Assembly: GCA_017744285.1 (NCBI GenBank) | Contig: JAGIBP010000051.1 | Coordinates: 1 to 40,946 of the forward strand | Source of the DNA: Variovorax sp. | GTDB lineage: Bacteria > Pseudomonadota > Gammaproteobacteria > Burkholderiales > Burkholderiaceae_C | Direction: 5' to 3' | DNA length: 40,946 nucleotides | In this document: piece by piece, positions 1 to 8,950 of the stretch | Layout of the letters: every line of letters begins with the position of its first letter | How positions within the stretch are numbered: the stretch's first letter is position 1 | Made by a program: the position numbers and the translations under genes | The notes under the pieces: model-generated | Database searches by the model: none | What the model was told of the DNA's origin: nothing | The model's input: only the letters and a program-made list of their open reading frames with translations

Positions 1-690
1 GGACAGCGCAAGCATCGCGAAGAAGGCGATCCAGCTCTCGGTGAACACGAACACCAGGCCCAGGCCGATGGTCAGCAGGCCCAGCACCAGGTTCAGCATG
101 TGCTGGCCCTTGAACTGCACCGGCGCGCCCTGGAAAAGGCGGAACTTGTACTTGCCCGAGAGCTTGCCGAAGGCGATGACCGAGCCGCTGAAGGTGATCG
201 CGCCGATCGCCGCGCCGAGGAACAGTTCGAGCCGGTTGCCTGCGGGAATCGCATAGCGCAGGAAGCCGTCGATGATCGCCGCACCCTCGGGCGTCTGCAC
301 GCCCACGGCGGCCGGCACCGGCGGCGGCGTGATGCCGAAGGCCCAGGGCTCGACCACCGCCGCCACCGCGATGAAGACGGCCGCCAGGCCGATCATGCTG
401 TGGAAGAAGGCCACGAGTTCGGGCATCTGCGTCATCTCGACGGTCCGGGCGCGGTAGGCGCCGTAGCCGCCGCCGACCACGAGGCCGAGCAGCACCCAGC
501 CCATGCCGATGGCCTTGCCCCCCGAGAGCTGCACGATTAGCGCCGCGGTGGTCAGGATGGCGATCGCCATGCCGACCATGCCGAAGATGTTGCCGCGGAT
601 CGAGGTGGTGGGATGGGAAAGGCCCTTCAAGGCCTGGATGAAGCAGACGCTCGCGACGAGGTACAGCAGCGTGACGACGTTCATGCTCAT
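1..690 (-). CDS. pntB: NAD(P) transhydrogenase beta subunit PntB (3' end cut by window edge)
   Basis: Membrane beta subunit of the proton-translocating NAD(P)+ transhydrogenase, which uses the proton gradient to drive hydride transfer from NADH to NADP+. Only the first 230 codons are in the window; the frame is open to base 1. The visible part starts MSMNVVTLLY and is almost entirely membrane segments, with the family-typical stretches GLSHPTTSIRGN and MTQMPELVAFFHSMIGLAAV; the C-terminal NADP-binding domain lies outside. I chose the first ATG because it forms an ATGA overlap with the stop of the preceding pntAB gene and has GGGGA about eight bases upstream. It is the last gene visible of the pntA-pntAB-pntB operon. 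Confidence 0.96.
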   Translation of the reverse strand, partial: MSMNVVTLLYLVASVCFIQALKGLSHPTTSIRGNIFGMVGMAIAILTTAALIVQLSGGKAIGMGWVLLGLVVGGGYGAYRARTVEMTQMPELVAFFHSMIGLAAVFIAVAAVVEPWAFGITPPPVPAAVGVQTPEGAAIIDGFLRYAIPAGNRLELFLGAAIGAITFSGSVIAFGKLSGKYKFRLFQGAPVQFKGQHMLNLVLGLLTIGLGLVFVFTESWIAFFAMLALS

Positions 691-1016
691 GCTGCGTTCC
701 CCTTGTCCGCAGCGGCGCCGGTCTTCTTGTCCTTCTTCTTGAACATCTCGAGCATGCGCCGCGTGACGAGGAAGCCGCCGAACACGTTCACCGCCGCCAG
801 CGCCACGGCGAGCACGCCCATGGTCTTCCCGAGCGTGGATTCGGTCAGCGCCGCGGCCAGCATCGCGCCGACGATGACGATCGCCGAGATCGCGTTGGTC
901 ACGGCCATCAGCGGCGTGTGCAGCGCCGGGGTGACGGTCCACACCACGTGGTAGCCCACGTAGATGGCCAGCACGAAGATGATGAGGTTGATGACGGTAT
1001 GGGACACGGGATCCAT
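687..1016 (-). CDS. pntAB: NAD(P) transhydrogenase alpha-2 subunit (PntA C-terminal membrane domain)
   Basis: This 109-residue protein corresponds to the membrane part of PntA, which in enterobacteria is fused to the NAD-binding domain but in many beta- and alpha-proteobacteria is a separate gene, as here. It has three hydrophobic segments (about residues 8-30, 38-57 and 64-85) and the family signature PALHTPLMAVTNAISAI. The C-terminus is a lysine-rich tail (FKKKDKKTG). It forms part of the proton channel with PntB. It lies 18 bases downstream of pntA, and its stop overlaps the pntB start in an ATGA, so the three subunits should be made together. Confidence 0.95.
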   Translation of the reverse strand: MDPVSHTVINLIIFVLAIYVGYHVVWTVTPALHTPLMAVTNAISAIVIVGAMLAAALTESTLGKTMGVLAVALAAVNVFGGFLVTRRMLEMFKKKDKKTGAAADKGNAA

Positions 1017-1034
1017 GCTTCTTCTCCTCGGTTC

Positions 1035-2165
1035 TTATTTTTTCGTGACCTGGCCGTCCTGCGTCATGCGGCAGGCGGCGACGATGTCGTCCTCGAGGTC
1101 GATCTTCAGGCCGCCCTCCTTGGGAAGCACCAGCTTCAGGAAGTCCAGCACGTTGCGCGCATAGAGCGAGGAGGCGTCCGCCGCCACCAGCGCGGGCAGG
1201 TTGGTCTCGCCGACGATCGTCACGCCGTGCTTGACCACCGTCTTGTCGGCTTCCGAGAGCGGGCAGTTGCCGCCCACCCCGTCCGGCCCCTTGCCGGCGG
1301 CGATGTCGACGATGACCGATCCCGGCTTCATGGCCCGGACCATGTTCTCGGTGATGAGCGTGGGCGCGGCGCGGCCCGGGATCAGCGCGGTGCTGATGAC
1401 CACGTCGGCGAGCGCCACGCGCTTGGCGACCTCGACCTTCTGCCGATCGAGCCAGCTCTGAGGCATCGGTCGCGCATAGCCGCCCACGCCTTCTGCCGCT
1501 TCCTTCTCCTCGGCGGTTTCATAGGGCACGTCGATGAACTTGGCGCCCAGCGACTCGACCTGCTCCTTGACCGAGGGACGCACGTCCGAGGCCTCGATGA
1601 CCGCGCCAAGCCGCTTGGCGGTGGCGATCGCCTGCAGACCCGCGACGCCCACGCCGAGGATCACGACGCGCGCGGCCTTCACGGTGCCGGCGGCGGTCAT
1701 CAGCATGGGGAAGAAGCGCTGGTACTTGTCGGCCGCCATCATCACGGCCTTGTAGCCGGCGATGTTGGCCTGCGAGGAGAGCACGTCCATGCTCTGGGCG
1801 CGCGTGGTGCGCGGCGCGGCTTCGAGCGCGAAGGCCGTGAGCCCGGCTCCCGCCAGGCGCTGCAGGCCCTCGGCGTCGAAGGGGTTGAGCATGCCCACGA
1901 GCACGCTCGCCGGCTTCATCAGCGCGAGTTCCGACGCGGAGGGCGAGCGCACCTTCAGCACGATCTCGCAGGAGAAGGCTCCCGCGGCATCGGTGATCTC
2001 CGCCCCCGCCGCCTGGTAGGCCGCATCGGTGACGCTGGCGATCGTGCCCGCGCCGGCTTGCACCCGCACGGTGTGGCCTTGCGCCACCAACTTCTTCGCA
2101 GTCTCCGCCGTGACGGCCACTCTGGTTTCGCCTGGCGCAGTTTCGGCCGGCACGCCTATGAGCAT
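1035..2165 (-). CDS. pntA: NAD(P) transhydrogenase alpha-1 subunit (NAD-binding, alanine dehydrogenase-like)
   Basis: Soluble NAD(H)-binding subunit (376 residues) of proton-translocating transhydrogenase. The N-terminus, MLIGVPAETAPGETRVA, is the standard start of the AlaDH/PNT family; the nucleotide-binding Rossmann motif is VVILGVGVAGLQAIATAKRLGA at about residues 167-188, followed by the family segment GYARPMPQSWLDRQ. The start is supported by a strong ribosome site, GAGGAG, about nine bases upstream. It is the first gene of the three-gene pnt operon and is divergent from the response regulator at 2458. The enzyme balances NADPH supply; no specific operator could be identified upstream. 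Confidence 0.96.
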   Translation of the reverse strand: MLIGVPAETAPGETRVAVTAETAKKLVAQGHTVRVQAGAGTIASVTDAAYQAAGAEITDAAGAFSCEIVLKVRSPSASELALMKPASVLVGMLNPFDAEGLQRLAGAGLTAFALEAAPRTTRAQSMDVLSSQANIAGYKAVMMAADKYQRFFPMLMTAAGTVKAARVVILGVGVAGLQAIATAKRLGAVIEASDVRPSVKEQVESLGAKFIDVPYETAEEKEAAEGVGGYARPMPQSWLDRQKVEVAKRVALADVVISTALIPGRAAPTLITENMVRAMKPGSVIVDIAAGKGPDGVGGNCPLSEADKTVVKHGVTIVGETNLPALVAADASSLYARNVLDFLKLVLPKEGGLKIDLEDDIVAACRMTQDGQVTKK

Positions 2166-2457
2166 GGGGGATCTCCTCGGGAAGCGTTGTAGTTGACGCC
2201 GAGCTTACATGAAGACGCCGGCCGCGGACCGCCGCCCGTTCCTGCACCCCGGCCACCCATCCAAGGACCGTCTGGAGCGGCTTTCTTGCTACCATTTCGA
2301 TAGCAATTTCAGCATGCGCATCGTGCCGCCGGATGGTGGGCGAGGCCCGGCGCAATCCCCCTCGCCCCGGCCTGTATCAATCTGTACACTGATGCTCGCG
2401 CGCGCCGATCGACATGCCGGCGCAGCGCCAAGACAAGATTCAGGGAATGGAAATGAC
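2166..2457. other. Divergent intergenic region between pntA and the response regulator
   Basis: A 292-base gap between two divergent genes. It carries the pntA ribosome site at its left end and a short inverted repeat (TTGCTA, nine bases, TAGCAA) at 2286-2306. I could not find a convincing -35/-10 pair on either strand. The frame of the response regulator stays open back to about 2209, so a longer N-terminus cannot be excluded from reading frame alone, but the upstream residues do not look like receiver-domain sequence. Confidence 0.5.
2286..2306. repeat. Short inverted repeat TTGCTA-N9-TAGCAA
   Basis: Perfect six-base arms (2286-2291 and 2301-2306) separated by ccatttcga, in an AT-richer pocket of an otherwise GC-rich gap. 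It could be an operator, a transcript hairpin or one copy of a dispersed intergenic palindrome. No second copy was noticed in this window. Confidence 0.5.
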
Positions 2458-3201
2458 ATGCGAATTGCAGCGCTCGACGACGAGCCGAGCCAGCTCGAGC
2501 TCATCCGGCACGCGATGGAAGCCATCGGCCACGAATGCCATGGCTTCACGGAAGGCAAGGTGCTCCTGCGGGAGCTCCGGAACCAGAGCTACGACCTGCT
2601 GATCCTCGACTGGCGCCTGCCGGACGTGCAGGGCCCGCGCGTGACGCGATGGATCCGCGAAGACCTCAACAGCCGGATCCCCATTCTTTTCGTCACGAAC
2701 CGCAATGCCGAGCAGGACCTGGTCGAAGGGCTGGCCGCGGGCGCCGACGACTTCATGGGCAAGCCGATCCGCGTCGCGGAGCTCCAGGCCCGCGTCCTCG
2801 CGCTGCTGCGCCGCTCCTACCCCAGCCAGCGCGGCACCGAGCTGACCTTCGGGGACTACCAGTTCTCGACCACCGCCCGCACGCTTCAGATCCGGGGCCG
2901 GGCCATCGACCTCAGCCACCGCGAATACGACCTGGCCTTCTACCTGTTCCAGAACCTCGGCCGGCTGGTGTCGCGCGAGCGCCTGCGCGAGGCCATCTGG
3001 GGCGAAAGCGCCGACGCAAGCTCCCGCACGCTGGACACGCACGTCTCGCGCCTGCGCGGCAAGCTCGAGCTGGTGCCCGCCAACGGCTTCCTGCTGTCGG
3101 CGGTGTACGGGCTCGGCTACCGCCTGGAATCCATCGACACCCACTCGCTGGCCCCCTTCGGCTCGGCGTCCGACGCTTCGGCCGACAGCCGCGCGACGTG
3201 A
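2458..3201 (+). CDS. OmpR/PhoB-type response regulator
   Basis: DNA-binding response regulator of 247 residues. The receiver (about 1-115) has the acidic pocket D7-D8, phospho-acceptor D51 in the context LLILDWRLPD, T80 and the conserved K102-P103 pair. A winged-helix output domain follows (about 130-230), ending in the typical VYGLGYRLE wing. The start at MRIAALDDE is chosen because the receiver begins there; the open frame upstream encodes nothing receiver-like. The stop overlaps the GTG start of the histidine kinase by four bases (GTGA), so the two form a translationally coupled two-component pair. The controlled genes cannot be read from the sequence. Confidence 0.93.
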   Translation: MRIAALDDEPSQLELIRHAMEAIGHECHGFTEGKVLLRELRNQSYDLLILDWRLPDVQGPRVTRWIREDLNSRIPILFVTNRNAEQDLVEGLAAGADDFMGKPIRVAELQARVLALLRRSYPSQRGTELTFGDYQFSTTARTLQIRGRAIDLSHREYDLAFYLFQNLGRLVSRERLREAIWGESADASSRTLDTHVSRLRGKLELVPANGFLLSAVYGLGYRLESIDTHSLAPFGSASDASADSRAT

Positions 3202-5537
3202 ACCACCGTGCCGCGCGAGTGCGGCGCTGGGTGCACCGCCGCGCCTCGTGGATGCTGCTGGCGGGCGGCCTGCTCTCGCTGGTCACCCTCCTGAGCCTGA
3301 CCCAGCCGCTGCCGCGCCTCGACCAGCTGCTGCAGGACAGCGCACGCGCGGCGCTGGCGCCGCCGCCTTCGGACGACATCGTGATCGTCGCGATCGACGA
3401 AACGAGCCTCGCGGCCCTGGGCCGCCCACCGTGGCGGCGCGCCGTGCACGCCGAGCTCGTGCGACGCATCGCGGCGCAGTCGCCTCGCTGCATCGGGCTG
3501 CGCCTGGAGCTGAGCGGCCCGGACGCCGACCACCCCGGCGACGACGCGGTACTGGCGCGCGCCATGCGCGACAGCGGCTGCGTCGTGCTTCCGATGGCCG
3601 TGCGCGCCTTGGCGCCGCAGCAGTTGCAGGAGGGGCTTCCGGCGCCGATCCTGGCCGCGGCCGCCGCCGGCATCGGGCACACGCATCTCGCGTTCGACCA
3701 GGACGGCGTGGCACGCAGCGTCTACCTGCACGAAGGCTTCGCGGGCCGCATGGTCCCGCACTTCGCGCTGGCGCTGCGCGACGCGGCAGCGGGGCACGCG
3801 ACGCCTGCGCTGCCGCCACGGGACGCCAGCCCGCCCGGGCCCTGGCTGCGCCGCGACCAGCAGGCCATCCTCTTCACGCGCGGTCCGGAACGCTTCCGAA
3901 CCGTGTCGTATGTCGACGTGCTCGACGGCCGCGTGCCGAGCGACGTGTTCCGCGATCGCTACGTGCTGGTCGGTCCCACGGCGCCGAGCCTGGGCGACGT
4001 GCATGCCAACACCTCGCCCGACGTGCCGGGCCTCATGCCCGGCGTCGAGATCTTCGCCAACGTGCTGCAGTCGCTCACCGAGGGCCGGCCGGTCGTGATC
4101 GCGACACCCTGGCAAGACCTGCTCTTCAATGTCGTCCCGCTGATCGTCGCGCTGCTCGGCGTGCTGTGGCTGCGGCCGGTCGCGGTCGTGGGGCTGATCG
4201 GCGCCATGCTGGCGCTGCAGCTGGGCATTCATCTGGGTCGGCCGGCGATCGGCGTGCTCTTCGCGCCGGCGGCGGGCGTCACGGGCCTGCTGCTGCTCTA
4301 CCCGCTCTGGAGCCTGATGCGGCTTTCGGCCACGGTGCGCTATCTGCGCCGCGGCAGCACCGAGGTGCTGCGCGACGTGGGCCGCCGCCCGCCCGCGCTG
4401 CCCCGCCTGCCCGGCGACTTCCTCGATCGCCAGATGGAAGCGGCGCGCGCGGCCGTCGACAGCATGCGCGACATGCACCGCTTCGTGCGCGACGGCATCG
4501 ACCACCTGCCGGACGCAACGATGACGCTGGACACGCGCGGCCGCGTCGTGCTCGCGAATGCGGCCGCGCTCGGGTACTGGGGCCTCGGCGCGCCGGCGCT
4601 GGTCGGGGCCGACGCGCACGCGCTGGCCGCGGGCATCCGGCGCAGCACGACAGGCGCGCCGATGCTGCCGCCCGGGGCGCTCGGGGGGAACGGGTTGCAG
4701 CCGATCCTCGGCGAAGGCATCGATCTGCAGGGACGCTCGCTGCTGCTGCGCTGCGTGCCCTTCTTCAACGCGGACAACGCGCATGCCGGCTGGATGATGT
4801 CGCTGGTCGACATCTCCGAGATGCGTCGCGCACAGGGCCAGCGCGATGAGGCGCTGCGCTTCATCTCGCACGACGCACGGGAGCCCGCCGCGGCGATCCT
4901 CACCCTCCTCGAGCTGGCGCGCCAGCGTCCCGACGCCCTCAGCCGCGAGGCGCTGCTCGCGAACATCGAACGCAAGGCGCGCTGCGCGCTCGAACTGGCC
5001 GACGATTTCGTGAGCCTCGCGCGGGCCGAGGCCGAACGCTTTCGGCCCGAAGTGCTCGACCTCGTCGCACTCGTGCACCACGCGATCGACGATGCCTGGG
5101 CGCTCGCACGCCAGCGGCAGGTGCGCGTGACGCTCGCGGCGTCCCCCGACGAGGCGCCCTGCATCGCGGACCGCATGCTGCTGGGGCGCGCCCTGGCCAA
5201 CGTCCTGGGCAACGCCCTCAAGTTCTCGCCGCCCGGGGCCGATCTGGCATGCAGCGTGGGCGAGCGCGACGGACATTGGCTCGTGAGCGTGCGCGACCGG
5301 GGGCCCGGCATTCCGGTGGCGCTACAGTCGAAGCTGTTCCAGCCCTTCCAGCGGCTGCACGAGACGGAACGGCCCGAAGTCCATGGGGTCGGCCTGGGCC
5401 TGCTGCTGGTGCGCGCGGTGATGCAACGGCACGGGGGACGGGTCGAGATCGACAGCGCCGAGGGCGCGGGATGCACCGTCACGCTGGTGCTGCCCCAACC
5501 CACGGCGGCCGAACGCGAGGCGCTGGCATCGGAGTAG
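3198..5537 (+). CDS. CHASE2-domain sensor histidine kinase
   Basis: Membrane sensor kinase of about 779 residues from a GTG start that overlaps the regulator's stop. Order: N-terminal membrane helix (about 17-36), periplasmic CHASE2 sensor (about 40-300, with DDIVIVAIDETSLAALGRPPW and the closing DRYVLVGPTAPSLGD), three membrane helices (about 305-376), a PAS-like domain (about 425-540, HLPDATMTLDTRGRVVLANA), then the kinase core. The H box is FISHDAREPAAAI with H558; the N box is ANVLGNALKFS with N672; G boxes are DRGPGIP and GVGLGLLLV. The ligand is unknown. It lies ten bases upstream of nudJ, which may be co-transcribed without being functionally linked. An ATG at 3252 is a less likely start because it would cut into the first membrane helix. 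Confidence 0.93.
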   Translation: MNHRAARVRRWVHRRASWMLLAGGLLSLVTLLSLTQPLPRLDQLLQDSARAALAPPPSDDIVIVAIDETSLAALGRPPWRRAVHAELVRRIAAQSPRCIGLRLELSGPDADHPGDDAVLARAMRDSGCVVLPMAVRALAPQQLQEGLPAPILAAAAAGIGHTHLAFDQDGVARSVYLHEGFAGRMVPHFALALRDAAAGHATPALPPRDASPPGPWLRRDQQAILFTRGPERFRTVSYVDVLDGRVPSDVFRDRYVLVGPTAPSLGDVHANTSPDVPGLMPGVEIFANVLQSLTEGRPVVIATPWQDLLFNVVPLIVALLGVLWLRPVAVVGLIGAMLALQLGIHLGRPAIGVLFAPAAGVTGLLLLYPLWSLMRLSATVRYLRRGSTEVLRDVGRRPPALPRLPGDFLDRQMEAARAAVDSMRDMHRFVRDGIDHLPDATMTLDTRGRVVLANAAALGYWGLGAPALVGADAHALAAGIRRSTTGAPMLPPGALGGNGLQPILGEGIDLQGRSLLLRCVPFFNADNAHAGWMMSLVDISEMRRAQGQRDEALRFISHDAREPAAAILTLLELARQRPDALSREALLANIERKARCALELADDFVSLARAEAERFRPEVLDLVALVHHAIDDAWALARQRQVRVTLAASPDEAPCIADRMLLGRALANVLGNALKFSPPGADLACSVGERDGHWLVSVRDRGPGIPVALQSKLFQPFQRLHETERPEVHGVGLGLLLVRAVMQRHGGRVEIDSAEGAGCTVTLVLPQPTAAEREALASE

Positions 5538-5547
5538 CAGCAAGAAC

Positions 5548-6030
5548 ATGACAACACAGCGATGGAAACCCAACGTCACGGTCGCGGCCGTGATCGAGCT
5601 CGAAGGGCGCTTCCTGCTCGTCGAGGAAGACACCCGCGACGGGCTGATGCTCAACACGCCCGCGGGCCACCTCGACCCGGGCGAGTCGCCGGCGGAAGGC
5701 TGCATTCGCGAGACGCTCGAAGAGACGGCGCACCACTTCACCCCCACGGCGCTCGTCGGCATCTACATGGCCCGCACGCGCCGCCCCGAGGACATCACCT
5801 ACATGCGCTTCGCCTTCGCGGGTACGCTGGGCGCGTTCGAGCCGGGCCGCGCGCTCGACGACGGCATCGTGCGGACGCTGTGGATGACGGCCGACGAGAT
5901 CCGCGCCAGCCGCGCGCGGCACCGCAGCCCGCTGCTGCTGCAGTGCGTGGAAGACTACCTGGCGGGCCAGCGCCACCCGCTCGATCTCATCCACCTCGAC
6001 GCATCGGTCGCCGCGCCCGAAGGCGCCTGA
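5548..6030 (+). CDS. nudJ: NUDIX hydrolase, NudJ-like phosphatase
   Basis: 160-residue NUDIX protein that strongly resembles E. coli NudJ (a thiamine/HMP pyrophosphate and nucleotide phosphohydrolase) along its length: it starts with WKPNVTVAAVIELEGRFLLVEE and ends in SPLLLQCVEDYLAGQRHPLDLI. The NUDIX box is GHLDPGESPAEG then REtlEEta at about residues 39-61, with the glycine near its end replaced by alanine, so the metal-binding glutamates are present. It ends four bases from the end of mnmA, which is convergent. In E. coli nudJ lies directly upstream of mnmA in the same direction, so the pairing is kept here with one gene inverted. Confidence 0.85.
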   Translation: MTTQRWKPNVTVAAVIELEGRFLLVEEDTRDGLMLNTPAGHLDPGESPAEGCIRETLEETAHHFTPTALVGIYMARTRRPEDITYMRFAFAGTLGAFEPGRALDDGIVRTLWMTADEIRASRARHRSPLLLQCVEDYLAGQRHPLDLIHLDASVAAPEGA

Positions 6031-6034
6031 GCCT

Positions 6035-7144
6035 TCAGAGGGCCTGCGAAATCACGCCGCCGCCCAGGCACACCTCGCCGTCATACAGCACCGCCGACTG
6101 CCCGGGGGTGACCGCCCATTGCGGCTCGGCGAAGTCCAGCCGGAAGGCACCGTTCGCGCCAGGGCCGAGCGTGCAGCCCGCGTCGGCCTGGCGGTAGCGC
6201 GACTTGGCGGCGTAGGCGCCGGGCGAAGGCGCCTCGCCCGCCACCCAGCTCGCGTCGTCGGCCTCCAGCGTGGTCGACAGCAGCCACGGATGGTCGTGCC
6301 CCTGCACCACCCAGAGCGTGTTGGCCTCGACGTCCTTGCGCGCCACGAACCACGGCGCGTGCTCGCCGCCGCCGCGCTGGGCGCCCTTTTCCTTGAGGCC
6401 GCCGATGCCGAGCCCCTGGCGCTGGCCCAGCGTGTAGAAGCTCAGCCCCTGGTGTTCGCCGATGCGGCGTCCGCGCTCGTCGCGGATCGGGCCCGGCTCC
6501 TTCGAGATGTAGCGGTTCAGGAACTCGCGGAACGGCCGCTCGCCGATGAAGCAGATGCCGGTGGAATCCTTCTTCTTCGCGTTCGGCAGGCCGATCTCGT
6601 CCGCGATGCGGCGCACCTCGGTCTTGCGCAGCTCGCCGACCGGGAACAAGGTCTTCGAGAGCTGTTGCTGGTTCAGACGGTGCAGGAAGTAGCTCTGGTC
6701 CTTCGCCGGATCGAGCCCCTTCAGCAGCTCGTGCCGGCCGGCCGATTCGTTGAAGCGCACGCGGGCGTAGTGCCCGGTGGCGATCTTCTCGGCGCCCAGG
6801 CGCATCGCATGGTCGAGGAAGGCCTTGAACTTGATCTCGGCGTTGCACAGCACGTCGGGGTTGGGCGTGCGGCCGGCCTGGTATTCACGCAGGAACTCGG
6901 CGAAGACACGGTCCTTGTAGTCGGCCGCGAAGTTGACGTGCTCGATCTCGATGCCCAGCACGTCGGCCACGCTGGCGGCGTCGACGAAGTCGATGTTCGA
7001 CGAGCAGTATTCGCTGTCGTCATCGTCTTCCCAGTTCTTCATGAAGATGCCGACCACCTCGTGGCCCTGCTGCTTCAGCAGGTGCGCCGTGACGGCGGAG
7101 TCGACTCCGCCGCTCAGGCCCACCACGATGCGCTGTTTTTCCAT
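6035..7144 (-). CDS. mnmA: tRNA-specific 2-thiouridylase MnmA
   Basis: Catalyses ATP-dependent 2-thiolation of the wobble uridine in tRNA for Glu, Gln and Lys, taking sulfur from the Tus relay. The 369-residue length is normal. The PP-loop is [10 protein letters not shown] (S11-S16). The two catalytic cysteines are present: C100 in [12 protein letters not shown] and C198 in [10 protein letters not shown]. The C-terminal beta domains are complete to GGGVISQAL. The ATG start has only a poor ribosome site. It is convergent with nudJ and 67 bases downstream of the luciferase-like gene on the same strand. Confidence 0.97.
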   Translation of the reverse strand: MEKQRIVVGLSGGVDSAVTAHLLKQQGHEVVGIFMKNWEDDDDSEYCSSNIDFVDAASVADVLGIEIEHVNFAADYKDRVFAEFLREYQAGRTPNPDVLCNAEIKFKAFLDHAMRLGAEKIATGHYARVRFNESAGRHELLKGLDPAKDQSYFLHRLNQQQLSKTLFPVGELRKTEVRRIADEIGLPNAKKKDSTGICFIGERPFREFLNRYISKEPGPIRDERGRRIGEHQGLSFYTLGQRQGLGIGGLKEKGAQRGGGEHAPWFVARKDVEANTLWVVQGHDHPWLLSTTLEADDASWVAGEAPSPGAYAAKSRYRQADAGCTLGPGANGAFRLDFAEPQWAVTPGQSAVLYDGEVCLGGGVISQAL

Positions 7145-7211
7145 AGGGCGGGGATTGTCTCAGCCCCGGCGAGCCGGTGCCGGGGCCAGGGCAATCGCGA
7201 GAAAACCGGCG

Positions 7212-8189
7212 CTACTTCAACCCCGCGACGATCTCGTAGGACTTCAGGCGCGCGGCGTGGTCGAAGATCTGCGAGGTGATCATGAGCTCGTCCGCACCGG
7301 TCTGGTCGACGAAGGCCTGGATGCGCTCGCGCACCGTGCCGGGCGCACCCACGGCCGAGCACGAGAGCACCGAATCGAGCAGCGCATTGGCGGCCGGCCC
7401 CACCTGCTCGCGGTAGCCGGCCACCGGCGGCGGCAGGCGCCCGGGGCGTCCGCTGCGCAGGTTGACGAAGGCCTGCTGCCACGAGGTGGCCCGGAACTCG
7501 GCCTCCTCGTCGGTATCGGCCGCGAACACATTGAAGCCGAGCATCACATAGGGCTTGGCCAGTTGCGCGGAAGGCCGGAAGGTCTCTCGGTAGATCTGGA
7601 TCGCCTGCATCATCTGCTGCGGCGCGAAGTGCGAGGCGAAGGCATAGGGCAGGCCCAGGTGCGCGGCGAGCTGCGCGCCGAAGGTGCTCGAACCCAGGAT
7701 CCACACCGGCACTTCGAGCCCCATGCCGGGCACGGCGCGCACCGGCTGGCGGGGTTCCTTCGACATGAAGTCCATGAGCTCGATCACGTCCTGCGGAAAG
7801 CGGTCGGCGTCGGACTGCAGATCGCGCCGCAGCGCCTGCGCGGTGCGCTGGTCGGAGCCCGGCGCACGGCCGAGCCCGAGATCGATGCGGCCCGGATAGA
7901 GCGACTCCAGCGTGCCGAACTGCTCGGCGATCACCAGCGGCGAATGATTGGGCAGCATCACGCCGCCGGCGCCGATGCGGATGGTGGAGGTGCCCGCGCC
8001 GACGTAGGCCAGCAGCACGGCGGTGGCCGCGCTCGCGATGCCCGGCATGCCGTGATGCTCCGCCAGCCAGTAGCGGCGGAAACCGAGCTTCTCGCCGTGC
8101 TGCGCGAGGCCGAGCGAGTTGCGGAACGACTGCGCGGCATCGCCGCCTTCGCAGATCGGGGAAAGATCGAGGATCGAGAACGGGACCAT
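7212..8189 (-). CDS. LLM class flavin-dependent oxidoreductase (YhbW/MsnO8-like)
   Basis: Luciferase-like TIM-barrel flavin oxidoreductase of 325 residues. The N-terminus [11 protein letters not shown], the early [16 protein letters not shown] segment, [26 protein letters not shown] and [12 protein letters not shown] are hallmarks of the group that includes E. coli YhbW. Substrate unknown. I take the ATG at 8189 rather than the in-frame GTG five codons earlier, because GGAAGA lies seven bases upstream of it. Same strand as mnmA and the small membrane genes, but with 60-67 base gaps and no coupling, so operon membership is uncertain. Confidence 0.9.
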   Translation of the reverse strand: MVPFSILDLSPICEGGDAAQSFRNSLGLAQHGEKLGFRRYWLAEHHGMPGIASAATAVLLAYVGAGTSTIRIGAGGVMLPNHSPLVIAEQFGTLESLYPGRIDLGLGRAPGSDQRTAQALRRDLQSDADRFPQDVIELMDFMSKEPRQPVRAVPGMGLEVPVWILGSSTFGAQLAAHLGLPYAFASHFAPQQMMQAIQIYRETFRPSAQLAKPYVMLGFNVFAADTDEEAEFRATSWQQAFVNLRSGRPGRLPPPVAGYREQVGPAANALLDSVLSCSAVGAPGTVRERIQAFVDQTGADELMITSQIFDHAARLKSYEIVAGLK

Positions 8190-8249
8190 CCCGCGATCTT
8201 CCACCGGATCGGCCGGCTGCTGTGGCGAAGGGCTATTCGCCCGGCGGCC

Positions 8250-8627
8250 TCACGCGAGGGCCTTGGCCTTGAGCGTCTCGAACTCCTGCTGGGTGATGGT
8301 GCCCGCGTCGAGCAGCGCCTTCGCATCGGCGATCTGCTCGGCCGGCGACTTGCCGGCCACCTGGCGGATGTAGGCATCGGTGTCGGACTTGGCCCGCGCC
8401 AGGCTCGCGCGCTGCCGCTCGGCCATGCCCCGTCCGCGCGTGATGATGTAGGCGATCGCGGTCAGGCCCGGCAGGATGACGAGGAAGATGATCCAGAGCA
8501 CCTTGTAGCCGCCGCCGAGCTCCGAATCGCGGAACAGGTCGCCGATGATCTGGAACAGGATCAGCAGGTAGACGATCAGGACGAAGGTCGACAGCAGCAG
8601 TTGGATGAGGTCCCAGAAGTTGCTCAT
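8250..8627 (-). CDS. Small membrane protein with phospholipase D N-like helices and C-terminal SHOCT domain
   Basis: 125 residues. Two membrane helices (about 10-28 and 43-63) in an arrangement like the N-terminal segment found before cardiolipin synthases, then a positively charged loop, then a short C-terminal SHOCT-type motif (AEQIADAKALLDAGTITQQEFETLKAKAL). SHOCT domains are thought to mediate oligomerisation or binding. AAGGAAA lies just upstream of the ATG. It is 52 bases downstream of the LapA-like gene; both are small envelope proteins and may be co-transcribed. No enzymatic residues are visible. Confidence 0.85.
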   Translation of the reverse strand: MSNFWDLIQLLLSTFVLIVYLLILFQIIGDLFRDSELGGGYKVLWIIFLVILPGLTAIAYIITRGRGMAERQRASLARAKSDTDAYIRQVAGKSPAEQIADAKALLDAGTITQQEFETLKAKALA

Positions 8628-8679
8628 GGCGTTTTCCTTTCTTGATGGATGGATGGACGGAGATGGAAGAAGCCCGGGT

Positions 8680-8901
8680 TCAGCGGGCGGTGGCCTTGTG
8701 CGTCCAGCTGCGCAGCAGCCCGAGCACGAAGCCGCCGGTGAACATGCCCAGCACGTACACGACCAGGATCAGCACCGAGACCGGCAGCGTGACGCTCATC
8801 GAGAGCAGCGACACCGTCACGGTCTCCAGGTTCTGGACCTTGAACAGCAGGACGATGCCGGCCACGATCACGATCAGTGCGATGTAGAGATAGCGTGTCA
8901 T
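8680..8901 (-). CDS. LapA-domain (DUF1049) small membrane protein
   Basis: 73 residues with two membrane helices (about 4-19 and 40-64). The segment KVQNLETVTVSLLSMSVTLPVSVLILVVYVLG matches the LapA/DUF1049 family, whose E. coli member (LapA) acts with LapB in lipopolysaccharide assembly control. No lapB lies next to it, so that link is only by family. Possible ribosome site GGAG before the ATG. It lies 49 bases downstream of the antiporter gene. Confidence 0.87.
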   Translation of the reverse strand: MTRYLYIALIVIVAGIVLLFKVQNLETVTVSLLSMSVTLPVSVLILVVYVLGMFTGGFVLGLLRSWTHKATAR

Positions 8902-8950
8902 CCGAGAGGCTCCATGGAAGGTCGAATCGGGCGTTGCCGGGCCTGCGCGC

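Noticed and set aside
3117..5276. Long open frame antisense to the histidine kinase
   Set aside because: It is low-complexity, Arg/His/Ala-rich and matches no family, while the plus-strand frame has all kinase motifs; long antisense frames are expected in GC-rich DNA.
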